A stretch of DNA of 64,000 nt. Origin: Limnephilus marmoratus. Lineage: Eukaryota; Arthropoda; Insecta; Trichoptera; Limnephilidae. Shown in pieces: positions 53,710-63,251 of the stretch. The DNA lies in contig OU862928.1 of NCBI GenBank assembly GCA_917880885.1, forward strand, positions 43,821,119 through 43,885,118, read 5' to 3'. The notes under the pieces were generated by a model. That model was not told the origin of the DNA and did no database searches. It saw nothing but the letters and a program-made list of their open reading frames with translations. The stretch's first letter is position 1, and each line of letters opens with the position of its first letter. Position numbers and translations under genes: made by a program.

Positions 53710-54835
53710 TTATGTTACGGCATTTAGTGGCTCAAAGCGTCCTTTAATTACCGGAACTTCTTGATCATTTCGACTTACTGGCTCATTTGGGCACTTAGTG
53801 GCTCATCGTTTTTTTTTTTTTAAGTCCATCATATCAAACTCGATGAGACGAGTCGAACGGTGTAAAAAAAATTTTTGAGTGAATAAATGACATTTTTACG
53901 TGGACCGTTAATGCTCCGGAATGCGTTTTTTATCAGTAAATATTCATCAATACTTAGAACATCAACTGGGTACACTTTTTATCGCATCTATAACCATCAC
54001 GGCATGCGACGTTGCCGGATGTTCTCGTCATACAATATCATTCAAACTCCAAGTCGTTTATCAATGCTTTGCGATATTGAACTCAATGGTTAAATTCCTC
54101 AAAATCTATTATCGCATGACATTGCTATGTCAGATTGAATCTTTTGCGATATGTTATATGTTTGCCGGTATGTTATGTTGTATTCTATCTACATAGGTAG
54201 CCAGAGTCAAGCGCTCGCTGTGGACTGTTAGTTGTTTTAGAAGAACAGACATTATATTATACGAGTAATATTTAGCGGCTATTCGCGCGCTTTTTTAAAA
54301 TTGAAGATTGATTTACGAATTGCTTTTATAATATCGTTATTAATTTTGTGTTAATTGTTTTTGTGTTTATTACAAGGTTGATATTATTACGTATTTTAAT
54401 ACACATTTATGTAGTTTTTTCTTTAATAAATAAAATATTTGCTACGTCATTATGTATTTGTCTTTTGCGTTCCGAAAGCATAATCAGTTGTAATGTAATG
54501 ATATCTATACAGGGTTTTCTAAAAATTTCAGAAATATATTAGGTACTCATGTAATATGTTTTTTCATACAGTTATATTATTTTTTTTAAATGTTTTTTTA
54601 GTAGAACGTAATTTTTATAATGGATTATATTATCATATTTAAGAAATCTAACAAGTTTTTCATTTAAAAAAATGTTCTGTACCTAGGTAATTACTTTACG
54701 CGTGACAATTTTTCAAAAGCATTGTCTCTAGTTGTATTGAAGTAATTAAAATATGTTTTATTGTTGTTTTGGTGTATTTTATAAAAAAAAGTTATGAACA
54801 AAAATAAACAATAATTTAAAAATAAATTACAATAT
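53710..54835. other. 1.1 kb, no gene recognised
   Basis: TTAGTGGCTCA/ACTGGCTCATTTGG motifs repeat three times at 53728-53808. The frames at 53887-54196 and 54348-54542 have no known domain. AT-rich. Confidence 0.4.
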
Positions 54836-54837
54836 AC

Positions 54838-55216
54838 GGCCTACATAGTCCAGGAGTGAGACCCTTGACTCGCAAACCGCAGGTCTCAAATTTTATTTGA
54901 TTAATTTGTGTTATTTCACAATTAATTCATTTAAAATAATAAATAGTATATTTGCGGCACGTTCCAGAGTGGAAGATACTATCAATATCGCCCTGGTGTA
55001 AGTAAGACTACCATTCAAAATTGAAACGTTGCTTGAAAATGGCTTTGGCCGTGTTTGGTGTCCAGATCTGAATCGCCAGGTACTTCCCAACCTTCCTCTT
55101 CCCCACCTCCTTCCCCTCCCCACTACCTTCAGCCTCACAACATACCCCAATTGGGGATTCCATGGTGTCACTGGCTCCAGACGGGAGCAGTTGAGATTCT
55201 TGTGCGGTATTCACTG
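54838..55216 (+). mobile_element. tRNA-derived SINE family S
   Basis: The head GGCCTACATAGTCCAGGAGT, ACTCGCAAACCGCAGG and TCTCAAATTTTATTTG is a diverged tRNA-like module. The body has GCGGCACGTTCCAGAGTGGA, CGCCCTGGTGTAAGTAAGAC, GGTGTCCAGATCTGAATCGC and CCCCAATTGGGGATTCCATG, ending at a short A-run. Confidence 0.8.
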
Positions 55217-55440
55217 TAAAAAAAACTCCACACAGGAGGCCCTTAAGAAAACGATTTCCCTCAAGGCCTATGTCATCTAATATGCTGTGTGGAGGGTCTT
55301 TTTGAGGAGAAGAGGGAGTCAACATTGGTCTTGAAGAGACCCATGTTGTAGGAAGGGGAAAACCCAGAGGCCGGCAAATCGTTCCATAGCCGAGCTGTTG
55401 AGCACAAAAACGAATCGAAGAAGCGACCAGTTCTCATGAT
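55217..55440 (-). pseudogene. LINE family A, last codons and tail
   Basis: The minus strand reads SRTGRFFDSFLCSTARLWND-like sequence in the segment 55300-55440 (FDSFLCSTARLWNDLPASGF, then SPSYNMGLFKTNV), followed by the 3' UTR hairpin near 55230-55275. 5'-truncated; the coding end abuts a 12-bp minisatellite. Confidence 0.75.
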
Positions 55441-55500
55441 TTTGAATTTGATTTTGAATTTGATTTTGAATTTGATTTTAGATTTGATTTTGGATTTAGG
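55441..55500 (+). repeat. 12-bp minisatellite (TTTGAATTTGAT)
   Basis: ATTTTGAATTTG recurs about five times with late variants (AGATTTG, GGATTTA). It sits exactly at the 5' truncation point of the LINE A fragment. Confidence 0.8.
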
Positions 55501-55549
55501 GTAGGGTTCAAAAATCTTGATTATTTTGTTTTTACATGAATATCGCACA

Positions 55550-55830
55550 ACGTAGTGGATAGGGGAAGGAGATAGGGAAGAGGAAGGTTGGGAAGTTCCT
55601 GACTATTCAGATCTGGTCACCAAACACGGCTAAAGCCATATCACGCAACATTTCAATTCTGAATGGTGGTCTTACACCAGGGCGATACTGAGAGTATCTT
55701 CCACTCTGGAAAGTGCTGCAAATATAAAATATATGTATTATTTTTACTAAATAAATTGTCAAATAACACAAATTATAATCCCGCGACCTTCGGAGTGCGA
55801 GTCAAGAGCCTTACCGCTGGACTACGCCGA
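55550..55830 (-). mobile_element. tRNA-derived SINE family S
   Basis: The minus strand begins CGGCGTAGTCCAGCGGTAAG and CTCTTGACTCGCACTCCG, then GAAGGTCGCGGGATTATAAT: the clearest A-box and B-box spacing of the family. The body continues with GCACTTTCCAGAGTGGAAG and CGCCCTGGTGTAAGACCACC. Confidence 0.8.
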
Positions 55831-55894
55831 TAAATATACAATAGACTAATCATACCTAAGATGACTTGAGTAAGGACTAATTGTAAACGAGGTA

Positions 55895-56350
55895 TTCCAA
55901 TTTGGGAAGCGGGTATGGGTACCGCCGCCCCGGGAACCATAACTGTATAACCAACACCTCTGCAAGCAGTTTGCTACGTTTGGTGACTAAGCAGGGGTGC
56001 CCGGGTTCATGGTATCAGGTTTGTCCAGGACGTGGCGGCGGATAGGTCTGCCCTGCTGCGTGGCGGGCCGGATAAGAGAGTTTGGTTGAGGGAGGCCTTT
56101 TGTCCTTTCCAGCCGGACTCTCTCGACCCATCGCCTTGCACCGCATTTGGAGGGATGGAATTTTAGGTTCGTCACTCCTAGACACATTGACCCCAGATTC
56201 CTATCCACCCCACATACCTTTTTCCTTCCCAGAACTTCCTATCCTTCCCTTCCTTAAAAAGACCCTCCACACAGCATCCCCTTAGATGACATAGGCCCTG
56301 AGGGAAATTATTTTTCTCAGGGCCTCCTATGTGGAGCTACTGTAAAAAAA
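55895..56350 (+). mobile_element. Hairpin-tailed SINE-like copy, most complete
   Basis: The full order is seen here: GGTACCGCCGCCCCGGGAAC, TAACCAACACCTCTG, TTTGGTGACTAAGCAGGGGT, GCCCGGGTTCATGG, GCGGGCCGGATAAGAGAGTT, CAGCCGGACTCTCTCGACCC, ATCGCCTTGCACCGCATTTG, TCCTAGACACATTGACCCC, pyrimidine block, ACACAGCATCCCC, hairpin GGCCCTGAGG...TCTCAGGGCC, GTGGAGCTACTGT and an A-run. No open frame of note and no convincing pol III promoter. Confidence 0.85.
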
Positions 56351-56454
56351 ATGAGATTGCGAACTTCGACTACGAATCCGGAGGTCGCGGGTGAGAGACA
56401 TATGAATCCATCTCTCCCACTGCATTGCAAGGCGATGGGTTGAAAGAGATTACA

Positions 56455-56575
56455 CATCTGCCCTGATGATGGACACTGCAACGCTGTCCGAAACTTTGGC
56501 TAAAGAAGGAGGTATACACGGCATAATACCCCAAAAACTAATAACAAAAATACTTATGGCCGTGAAAATCTAAAA
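56455..56575 (+). repeat. Penelope-like tail with hammerhead-like core
   Basis: GCCCTGATGATGGACACTGC, AACGCTGTCCGAAAC and GGCATAATACCCCAAAAAC occur in order. The CTGATGA and GAAAC boxes flank a 5-bp stem (GGACA/TGTCC). Confidence 0.6.
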
Positions 56576-56577
56576 TC

Positions 56578-56970
56578 ACCTCTGCGATAGGTCACCCCAA
56601 GTCGTTCGCTACGTTTGGTGACTTAGCAGGGGTGCCCGGGTTCATGGGGTGAGGATTATCCGGGTCTTGGCGGCGGATGCATCTCTGCCCACCAGCTGCA
56701 TGGCAGGATGGATTGGGAGAGAGTGTTGAGGGAGTCCCTTTGATTTCTCCAGCCGTACTCTCTCGGAACATAGCCTTTCACCGCAGTGGGAGGGATAGAT
56801 TCCTGGACACACTGACTCCCAGATTCCTACCTACCCTTCATCCCTTTTCCTTTTCAGAACTTGCTCTCCTTCCTTTCCTAAAAAGACCCTTCACACAGCA
56901 TCCCCAAAGATGACATAGGCCCTGTGGGAAATTATTTTCCTCAGGGCCTCCCGTGTTGACCTAATGTAAA
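56578..56970 (+). mobile_element. Hairpin-tailed SINE-like copy
   Basis: It runs from AGGTCACCCCAAGTCGTTCG and GGTGACTTAGCAGGGGTGCC to the hairpin GGCCCTGTGGGAAATTATTT, TCCTCAGGGCC and an A-run at 56969. Confidence 0.8.
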
Positions 56971-56974
56971 AAAA

Positions 56975-57116
56975 AACAGTCTATCCCGATCCGTCCTGCC
57001 ATGCAGCTGGTGGGTAGACGCATCCGCCAACAAGACCCGGACAAACCTCATCCCATGAACCCGGACACCCCTGCTAAGTCACCAAACATAGCTTACCACT
57101 TGGAGTGACCTATGGC
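56975..57116 (-). mobile_element. SINE-like head, left piece (continues at 59338-59410)
   Basis: The minus strand has GCGGATGCGTCTACCCACCA, GGGTTCATGGGATGAGG and the head up to GCCATAGGTCACTCC. The missing outer part (GGATAACCAACACCTTTGCC and GGGAGGCGGATATGTGTACC) is found beyond the hAT-like insertion. Confidence 0.8.
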
Positions 57117-57289
57117 CAGGGCTGGGCAGTATTTGAAAAACTTGTAATTGAAATACGTATTTGAAATACAAATATATACAAATACAATGTATTTGGTAAT
57201 TGGTATTTCAATTACCTGCTGCTGAGGTATTTTGTAATTTGTATTTCAAATACTTAAGGCTTCAAAATATATTTTCAAATACATTTAGT

Positions 57290-57732
57290 GATCTTAATAA
57301 TGATAATTAAAAATAACCACACATAGATAATACATAGACTAAAAACGCTAGAATCCTGTACCTACTATTGTCCTTTGCTATAGGACTCTTTATTAATGAT
57401 TATTTGTAGTTCTCTTAGGGGGCATACATTAATTATGTGAGCTCAAAAAAGGGGGGGGGGGGGTCCAGCAAAATCTCACGGTACTTGAAAAGAATAAACG
57501 AAGTGGTCCAAATTATCTCACCAAGGGGCGGGGGGAGTCTAGTTTGGAAGAAAAACTGCTCACCTAATTAATGTATGCCCCCTTATAATTGCTTTATAAT
57601 GTACTGTACTGTATTTTTTTTACTTCATGCTAGTTATTATTATTGTCCTGTGCTATAATAGCACTGTTATTGTACATTTTGTATCATACTTGTCATTGCT
57701 TTGTATTGTACACTCTTGTATCATAGTATTAG
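57290..57732 (+). mobile_element. L2-type LINE 3' UTR, left part (resumes 58323-58440)
   Basis: CTATTGTCCTTTGCTATAGG, TATTATTGTCCTGTGCTATA and TTGTACATTTTGTATCATAC resemble the UTR of 52225-53375. After the LINE A insertion it resumes and reaches GCGCACTTGAAGTGAAATAA and CACAAAACTTCGC at 58410-58440. Confidence 0.6.
57418..57582. mobile_element. MITE with TTA duplication (Harbinger-like)
   Basis: The inverted ends are GGGGGCATACATTAATTA (57418-57435) and TAATTAATGTATGCCCCC (57565-57582), flanked by TTA at 57415-57417 and 57583-57585. It is 165 bp, with a G-rich centre including a G13-14 run near 57450. No coding. Confidence 0.88.
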
Positions 57733-58322
57733 ATTTTTTTTCATTAACTCCACACAGGAGGCCCTGAGGAAAATAATTTCCCTCAGGGCCTATGTCATCT
57801 GGGATGCTGTGTGGAGGGTCTTTTTGAGGAGAGAAAGGAATGAACATTGGTCTTGAAGAGACCCATGTTGTAGGAAGGAGGAAACACAGAGGCCGGCAAA
57901 TCATTCCACAGCCGAGCTGTTGAACACAAGAACGAGTCGAAGAAATGACCCGTTCTCATGTGACAAATGTCAACCGTGTACAATGTGTTTCCCGACTATG
58001 CAACGGTGCCGAAAGGATCAATGATGCTAGTTCCTCGGAGCATCTTCCATTGTAATACCGGTAGAACCAGGATAGCATTCCAACTCGACGCCTGTGCTCT
58101 AAAGATTGCAATCCGTCTTTTAAGATGGGAGAATCTATTAAACGGACCACCCGTTTCTGCATAGAGTCGAGGGTATTTTTCAGGTATTTTGGAGCTCCAG
58201 ACCAGAGGTGGCTGCCAAATTCAACCGTGGGGCGCACTTGTGATTTGTACAGGGTTAGCAGTTGTGTACTATTAAAGTATCTGCGGGCCTTGTACAGTAC
58301 GCCCAGTTTTTGATCGAGCACT
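57733..58322 (-). pseudogene. LINE family A, ORF2 C-terminus and hairpin tail
   Basis: A minus frame of 121 codons from 58321 reads LDQKLGVLYKARRYFNSTQL, LYKSQVRPTVEFGSHLWSGA, LQSLEHRRRVGMLSWFYRYY, NGRCSEELASLIL. A frameshift near 57970 leads into a second frame, HMRTGHFFDSFLCSTARLWN and DLPASVFPPSYNMGLFKTNV. The UTR hairpin CCCTGAGGGAAATTATTTTC is at 57750-57800 and the A-run at 57733-57741. This is the best reference copy of family A in the window. Confidence 0.85.
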
Positions 58323-58453
58323 ATTGGAATAATTAAATAATGGACTGAATACTAGAAATAAAATATTGGACTGAATACTAGAATGTTTTTAAGTTAACTA
58401 CTGTAGAGCGCACTTGAAGTGAAATAACACAAAACTTCGCTACACAAATGTCA

Positions 58454-59011
58454 TCCATTTTTATATAAAAATGAATCCTTGTTTCCCTTGGTCACGCCAT
58501 AACTTCAAAATGACTTTACCTATTTCATTCATTTTTTAAAAGTTTTCTTATACTTTTAGAAGGTTCTTACGGAAAGAAAAATTAAGAAAATTACGCAGAA
58601 AATGGGATAATTTCAGAAAACTTAACGACTATTTTAACTACGCACGTTTGACAGTTCGCGCGTTTGATGAAAATAAATTTAGCAGGCAGCTGTTTTTTTG
58701 TAACCAAAGAATTTTCATTGGATTTTTAAAATTATAGATATTTTAAATAGGTACCTATGTTAGGTACCAGATTTTATTGATTGTTTTTATAATATAGAAA
58801 AATGTTCTGGGACTAAATATATGGAACGCGGGAGGGGTTGGCGGGATGGGGGAGCGGAAGAGGGGAGAGGGTAGGCAGGGAAGGTGTACGGGGAATGCAA
58901 GAGGGTAAAGGGAAGCGGTAGGGGAACGGGGACGCACGGGAAAGGACATGCAGGGAGAAACAATTTATTTCTTTGAATATTGCAGTGCAACGCATACCGG
59001 GAACCAGCTAG
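58454..59011 (+). mobile_element. Non-autonomous Helitron, uninterrupted copy
   Basis: It starts A|TCCATTTTTATATAAAAATG and ends GGGAACCAGCTAG|T at 59011. A G-rich block (58830-58950) is the reverse complement of the C-rich block of the copy at 28106-29904. AGGACATGCAGGGAGAAACA is continuous here where that copy holds the 1.3 kb insertion. Confidence 0.75.
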
Positions 59012-59337
59012 TGTTATTATAATAATAATTATTATAATCTAACACCTAAGTCCTATACCACAAATCTTTACAAGTGGAGCGGAGACGAGATGTGTGTCCT
59101 GAGCAATATGATTAGTCAATTTTAGCACGTCTCTGTTTCACTATGCTCTGCTTTGCTTCTATGGAAACGCACTCTTAGATATGGGCACTTACGACAATTT
59201 ATTGCAACCAAAGGTTCTACCTAAACCAAATGTATTTTGTAATTTGTATTTTGTATTTCGTATTTTAAATACATGCGAAAAAGTATTTTGTAATTTGTAT
59301 TTTAATTACAGTAATGCATGTATTTTGCCCAGCCCTG

Positions 59338-59410
59338 CCTCTATGGCAAAGGTGTTGGTTATCCAATAATGGTTCTCGGGGCGGCGGTACACATATCCGC
59401 CTCCCAGATG
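59338..59410 (-). mobile_element. SINE-like head, right piece
   Basis: This is the outer part of the head split by the hAT-like element: TATGGCAAAGGTGTTGGTTA, TCCAATAATGG and CGGGGCGGCGGTAC, then ATATCCGCCTCCC. Confidence 0.75.
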
Positions 59411-59414
59411 AATA

Positions 59415-60180
59415 TTACCACCTAATCTAAACAAGTTAGCAATTAAAACCGAAAACCCAATTTAAGACTATTTATACAATGTAGACTTAAACCACCTGTA
59501 CAATGTTGGAGTTCATTTTTACAAATTCCTTCAGCCAATTAAACAATAATGATTGTCTCTTTCTGATATATTTTTATTTCACACGACAAACAGAGACGGG
59601 TATAATTGGAGTGATGTTTCTAAAAATGGTAAATTCAATATTTTACCGGAAATGTCCCAGACGGAATCATCTAGTACCGGCACGCAAATATTTAAGCATT
59701 GTAAAAAGATCATATGAAATGCAAAGTGTAAGCGAACGGGATGTAGTCCTTTCCATTAATAACTTAGAAATTGCTTATTATTGCTTGAATTGTCAAGTTA
59801 CGCCAACGCCCATTTTCAACTTAAGTAAAGTAAAAAAGTAAAAGCGATATTAAGGAAGCTAGCGTGATTCAATTGTTATGACACTTCCCTTTTTATTAAA
59901 ATGCAACTATTACCGATCCGCTACCAGTCCGTGGAATCTTCAGTTTGTAGGCACGGGGTAACGCTATGCGATGCGTGGCGGAGGGGGGGAGGGCTACAGA
60001 TACTTTGCCGGAATTTGATAGAAATTATTTTATATTAAAAAAACTAGCAATGCAATATACATTTTTAAAAACAGATCGATAACCAAATAGTTTTTCTATG
60101 ATTACCAAAATTATTGAGTATATGGTGTAAAAGACAACTGAGATACAGAGTAAAACTGTTCTTAGTGTAATTATATTACC
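59415..60180. other. No assigned gene
   Basis: A 112-codon plus frame at 59503-59841 is open, but neither its product nor the alternative frame (SKNGKFNILPEMSQTESSS) matches a known family. It could be a diverged exon or old element; unresolved. Confidence 0.3.
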
Positions 60181-60184
60181 CCGG

Positions 60185-60640
60185 TCTAAAAAAACTATCG
60201 AAAGAAGCGAAGCTAGCCGTCCATAATGGAGTGCTGGTACCTACCCTAATGCTTCGCTGTGAGGCTCGGAACTGGTAGAGAAATGATGAAAGTAGACCGA
60301 AATGAATAATAATGATCCGCACATAATGTAAGCCTGATGTAAGCGTAACGAGTAAGATTAAGAAAGAGACGCTTAGATTGGTTGGGCATGTAAAGCAAAT
60401 GAACGAGAAAAATAGTGTAAGGAGAATATATGATGACGCAAATGTGAATGCTAGAAGAAGTCGGGGACGCCCGAGGAAGACATGGCACGACCAAGTGAAT
60501 CAGATACTTGAGTCGAGCCATTTCAAGAGTCAGAATAATAAAAGAGCATGTATGAGACGAAGTATGCATGTGAACGAGGCAAGGAGTGTGTGCCAAGATC
60601 GAGTTGTTTGGCGGTCCGTCTCTATTTGTAAATTGTAAAA
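60185..60640 (+). pseudogene. RTE-like family G copy
   Basis: With frameshifts it contains KKETLRLVGHVKQMNEKNSV, RRIYDDANVNARRSRGRPRK and TWHDQVNQILESSH, then MRRSMHVNEARSVCQDRVVW. It ends without the GTTA tail and runs straight into the next copy. Confidence 0.75.
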
Positions 60641-60884
60641 TATGATAGCAACTAAGTATAATAATAATTTAATAATGAGCAAAATTAAGAAAGGGACCCT
60701 CAGATGGTTTGGGCACGTAGAGCGAATGAGCGAAGAAAGTAGTGTAAAAAGAATATATGATGCAAATGTGAATGGTAGAAGAAGTCGGGGACGCCCGAGG
60801 AAGACATGGCACGATCAAGTGAATCAGATACTTGAGACGGGCCATGTCAAAAGTCAGAATAATAGAAGAGTATGTATGAGACGA
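60641..60884 (+). pseudogene. RTE-like family G copy, truncated at both ends
   Basis: NNLIMSKIKKGTLRWFGHVE, RMSEESSVKRIYDANVNGRR and GRPRKTWHDQVNQILETGHV in an open frame, ending at CGTATGAGACGA (60884). It is nearly identical to 61360-61590, including the preceding junction sequence. Confidence 0.8.
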
Positions 60885-61090
60885 CCATCACGCCGTTTCC
60901 CCGCAGGGGTAGGCAGAGAGGACGAACCGCCAAACAACTCGGTCTTGGCACACACTCTTTGCCTCACTCACATTCATACATCGTCTCATACATTCTCTTC
61001 TATTATTCTGACTTTTGACATGACCCGACTCAAGTATCTGATTCACTTGATCGTGCCATGTCTTCCTCGGGCGTCCCCGACTTCTTCTAA
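60885..61090 (-). pseudogene. RTE-like family G 3' end, inverted
   Basis: The minus strand reads RRSRGRPRKTWHDQVNQILE, SGHVKSQNNRRECMRRCMNV, SEAKSVCQDRVVWRF and SAYPCGETA. It abuts the plus-strand copy so that their overlapping parts form an inverted repeat of about 105 bp. Confidence 0.8.
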
Positions 61091-61195
61091 GAGTATTATA
61101 ATTGCTCTTGAAAAGAGAAACTTCTTCGCGGCCTATTTCATACAAAATTTAGTTCTGGATTTACGGTTAAGATACCAAATTATTTCATTACAGAA

Positions 61196-61290
61196 CTTCC
61201 TCTTCTTCCTTTCCCTAAAAAAACCCTCCACACAGCATCCCCAAAGATGACAAAGACACTGAGGGATTTTTTATCAGGTGTGGCGCTAAT
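61196..61290 (+). mobile_element. Hairpin-family tail scrap
   Basis: AGAACTTCCTCTTCTTCCTT, CCCTCCACACAGCATCCCC and AAAGATGACAAAGACACTGA with a damaged second hairpin arm and GTGTGGCGCTAATG, then an A-run. Confidence 0.65.
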
Positions 61291-61324
61291 GCGAGAAAAA
61301 ATACAATTTAACCAATTAATATTA

Positions 61325-61710
61325 TTTGGCGGTCCGTCTCTATTTGTAAATTGTAAAATATGATAGCAACTAAGTATAATAATAATAATTTAATAATGAG
61401 CAAAATTAAGAAAGGGACCCTCAGATGGTTTGGGCACGTAGAGCGAATGAGCGAAGAAAGTAGTGTAAAAAGAATATATGATGCAAATGTGAATGGTAGA
61501 AGAAGTCGGGGACGCCCGAGGAAGACATGGCACGTGAATCAGATACTTGAGTCGGGCCGTGTCAAAAGTCAGAATAATAGAAGAGAATGTATGATACGAT
61601 GTATGAATGTGAGTGAGGCAAAGAGTGTGTGCCAAGACCGAGTTGTTTGGCGGTCCGTCCTCTCTGCCTACCCCTGCGGGGAAACGGCGTGATGGTTGGT
61701 TAGTTAGTTT
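61325..61710 (+). pseudogene. RTE-like family G copy with complete 3' end
   Basis: The open frame 61360-61692 reads KKGTLRWFGHVERMSEESSV, NVNGRRSRGRPRKTWH (with a small in-frame deletion of the DQ codons), VNQILESGRVKSQNNRRECM, RCMNVSEAKSVCQDRVVW and SAYPCGETA. It stops, then has the GTTGGTTAGTTAGTTTC tail. This is the best reference for the family's end. Confidence 0.8.
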
Positions 61711-61714
61711 CTTT

Positions 61715-62376
61715 TAGATCGATTTTATCCATATAGATCGGAGGTGACAACTTAAAGAAACGTACGAATCAATGAATAAAGTAAATTATGTAATATATTT
61801 CTAATAAGTTTATTCATAATTTTTCGAAAACACTAGTAAAACTAAGATAAAATAATTATGTAGCAAATAAAAGAAACTACACCAATATGTATTTAAATAC
61901 CTAATTTTATTTATGATAATAATAAAATAAACCTTAACACAAAAAAAAAACAACCGTAAACACCAAATAAATAACAATATTAATTAGCAAATCATACTAC
62001 AATTTTAAAAAAACGCGCCAATAATCAAAAACGGCCGCTAGAAATGATAAATATTTGTGAATAATCAACAAGCAACATCCAAACTGTTCTGTCAACCTAC
62101 CTACATATGTGACTATATTGGTAACATTAAACTTGGCAACGTAGCGTGATGCGGTAAGTGTGTTCTTAAAATAGATCAAGGAATGCACGTTATTTTAAGA
62201 TATTTTTTTTTAATAAATAAACATAATTTTTGATTACATATTATAGCTGACCATATTTTAAACAAAATTTAAAAGACAGCATGTTGGTACTTCATCTACG
62301 TAAGTATATATTACATGCGAAAGAATGAGCAACTTAAGTGGCTTCTTCTAAGATGAGCCACAAAATGTGGTATGAC

Positions 62377-62380
<4 letters not shown>
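61715..62380. other. AT-rich spacer
   Basis: No gene or repeat family recognised. Confidence 0.45.

Positions 62381-62414
<34 letters not shown>
62380..62414. repeat. (AT)n microsatellite
   Basis: An uninterrupted run of AT/TA dinucleotides of about 34 bp, followed by TGCGGGGAGCATC. Confidence 0.95.
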
Positions 62415-62419
<5 letters not shown>

Positions 62420-62630
62420 GAGCATCAAATGAGGACAGTTTTTCAAGCGCGCCTATACTTTGAGGACAGTTGGATAGTTTGGAGACAGGCCCAATCTACC
62501 TGTCCTCAAAGTAACATTTTACCGTTATAATAAAATATACACAGGGTTTAGAATGAAGTCAATTTTAAAATTATGCAGAATGCATACTTTGGGCCATAGT
62601 TTACAAAAATACTCAATAGATGCCACTAAC

Positions 62631-62806
62631 GGTATCATTCTTGGATTATGAAATATTTGGTAGGAATCTTCGATACTTGGTCGATGGCGGTATCATTCTT
62701 AGATTATGAAATATTTGGTAGGAATCTTCGATACTTGGTCGATGGCGGTATCATTCTTAGATTATGAAATATTTGGTAGGAATCTTCGATACTTGGTCAA
62801 TGGTAT
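62631..62806 (+). repeat. 58-bp tandem repeat, three copies
   Basis: GGTATCATTCTTRGATTATG starts at 62631, 62689 and 62747. Copies are nearly identical (one G/A difference and a diverged end), indicating recent amplification. Not coding. Confidence 0.9.
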
Positions 62807-62810
62807 GAAT

Positions 62811-63250
62811 AAATAATATCATTTGCTCGATACCTCTCTACTTACTATACGTGTTTATCTTTTTCGTTTGCCTATGTCGGATAAGTTCACACCTGAAACT
62901 CGGCATCCGGAAATATTTTTTAATATTATTTATTCTTCTCTTAATATTTCAATAAATTAATATGCTTATTATATACTTTACGTAATATTCTGGTGTATTA
63001 AAAGTAATGTTAAATTAATAAAATAAAAATTACATACACAAGTGATTTAATTTATTTCTAACTTTTATATGACTCTTTTACAGTTTATTATGATTTTTTT
63101 TAGTTACGTACTATAAAATTTGAATGTTGATAATATATGTAGGTATTAAAGTAATAATTAATAATGATAAATGCCTGCTGTTCTATGAAAAATGTCAAAG
63201 AAGCGCCTTACTGTCCGCGATATTGTAATTAGCTTCGAAATAGTTTTTTT
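62811..63250. other. AT-rich spacer before the satellite
   Basis: No gene or repeat recognised. Confidence 0.4.
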
Positions 63251-63251
63251 A

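Larger units (their letters stand above)
57117..59337. mobile_element. hAT-like element with several nested insertions
   Basis: The ends are CAGGGCTGGGCAGTATTTG and, reversed from the right, CAGGGCTGGGCAAAATACAT. Both subterminal regions are packed with GTATTT/AATTAC motifs. CCTATGGC on the left and CCTCTATGGC on the right are an imperfect copy of one host site, so an 8-bp duplication is likely with a 2-bp change. The core contains an L2 UTR, a MITE, a LINE and a Helitron. No transposase gene. Confidence 0.75.

Noticed and set aside
55987..56913. Frames such as FPELPILPFLKKTLHTASP
   Set aside because: Part of the non-coding SINE-like body and tail, present in many degraded copies.
58755..58995. 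Proline/serine-rich minus frames
   Set aside because: Same G/C-rich Helitron segment as above; not protein coding.
59503..59841. 112-codon plus frame as a novel gene
   Set aside because: No domain, no homologous copy in the window, and an equally plausible alternative frame; left unassigned.
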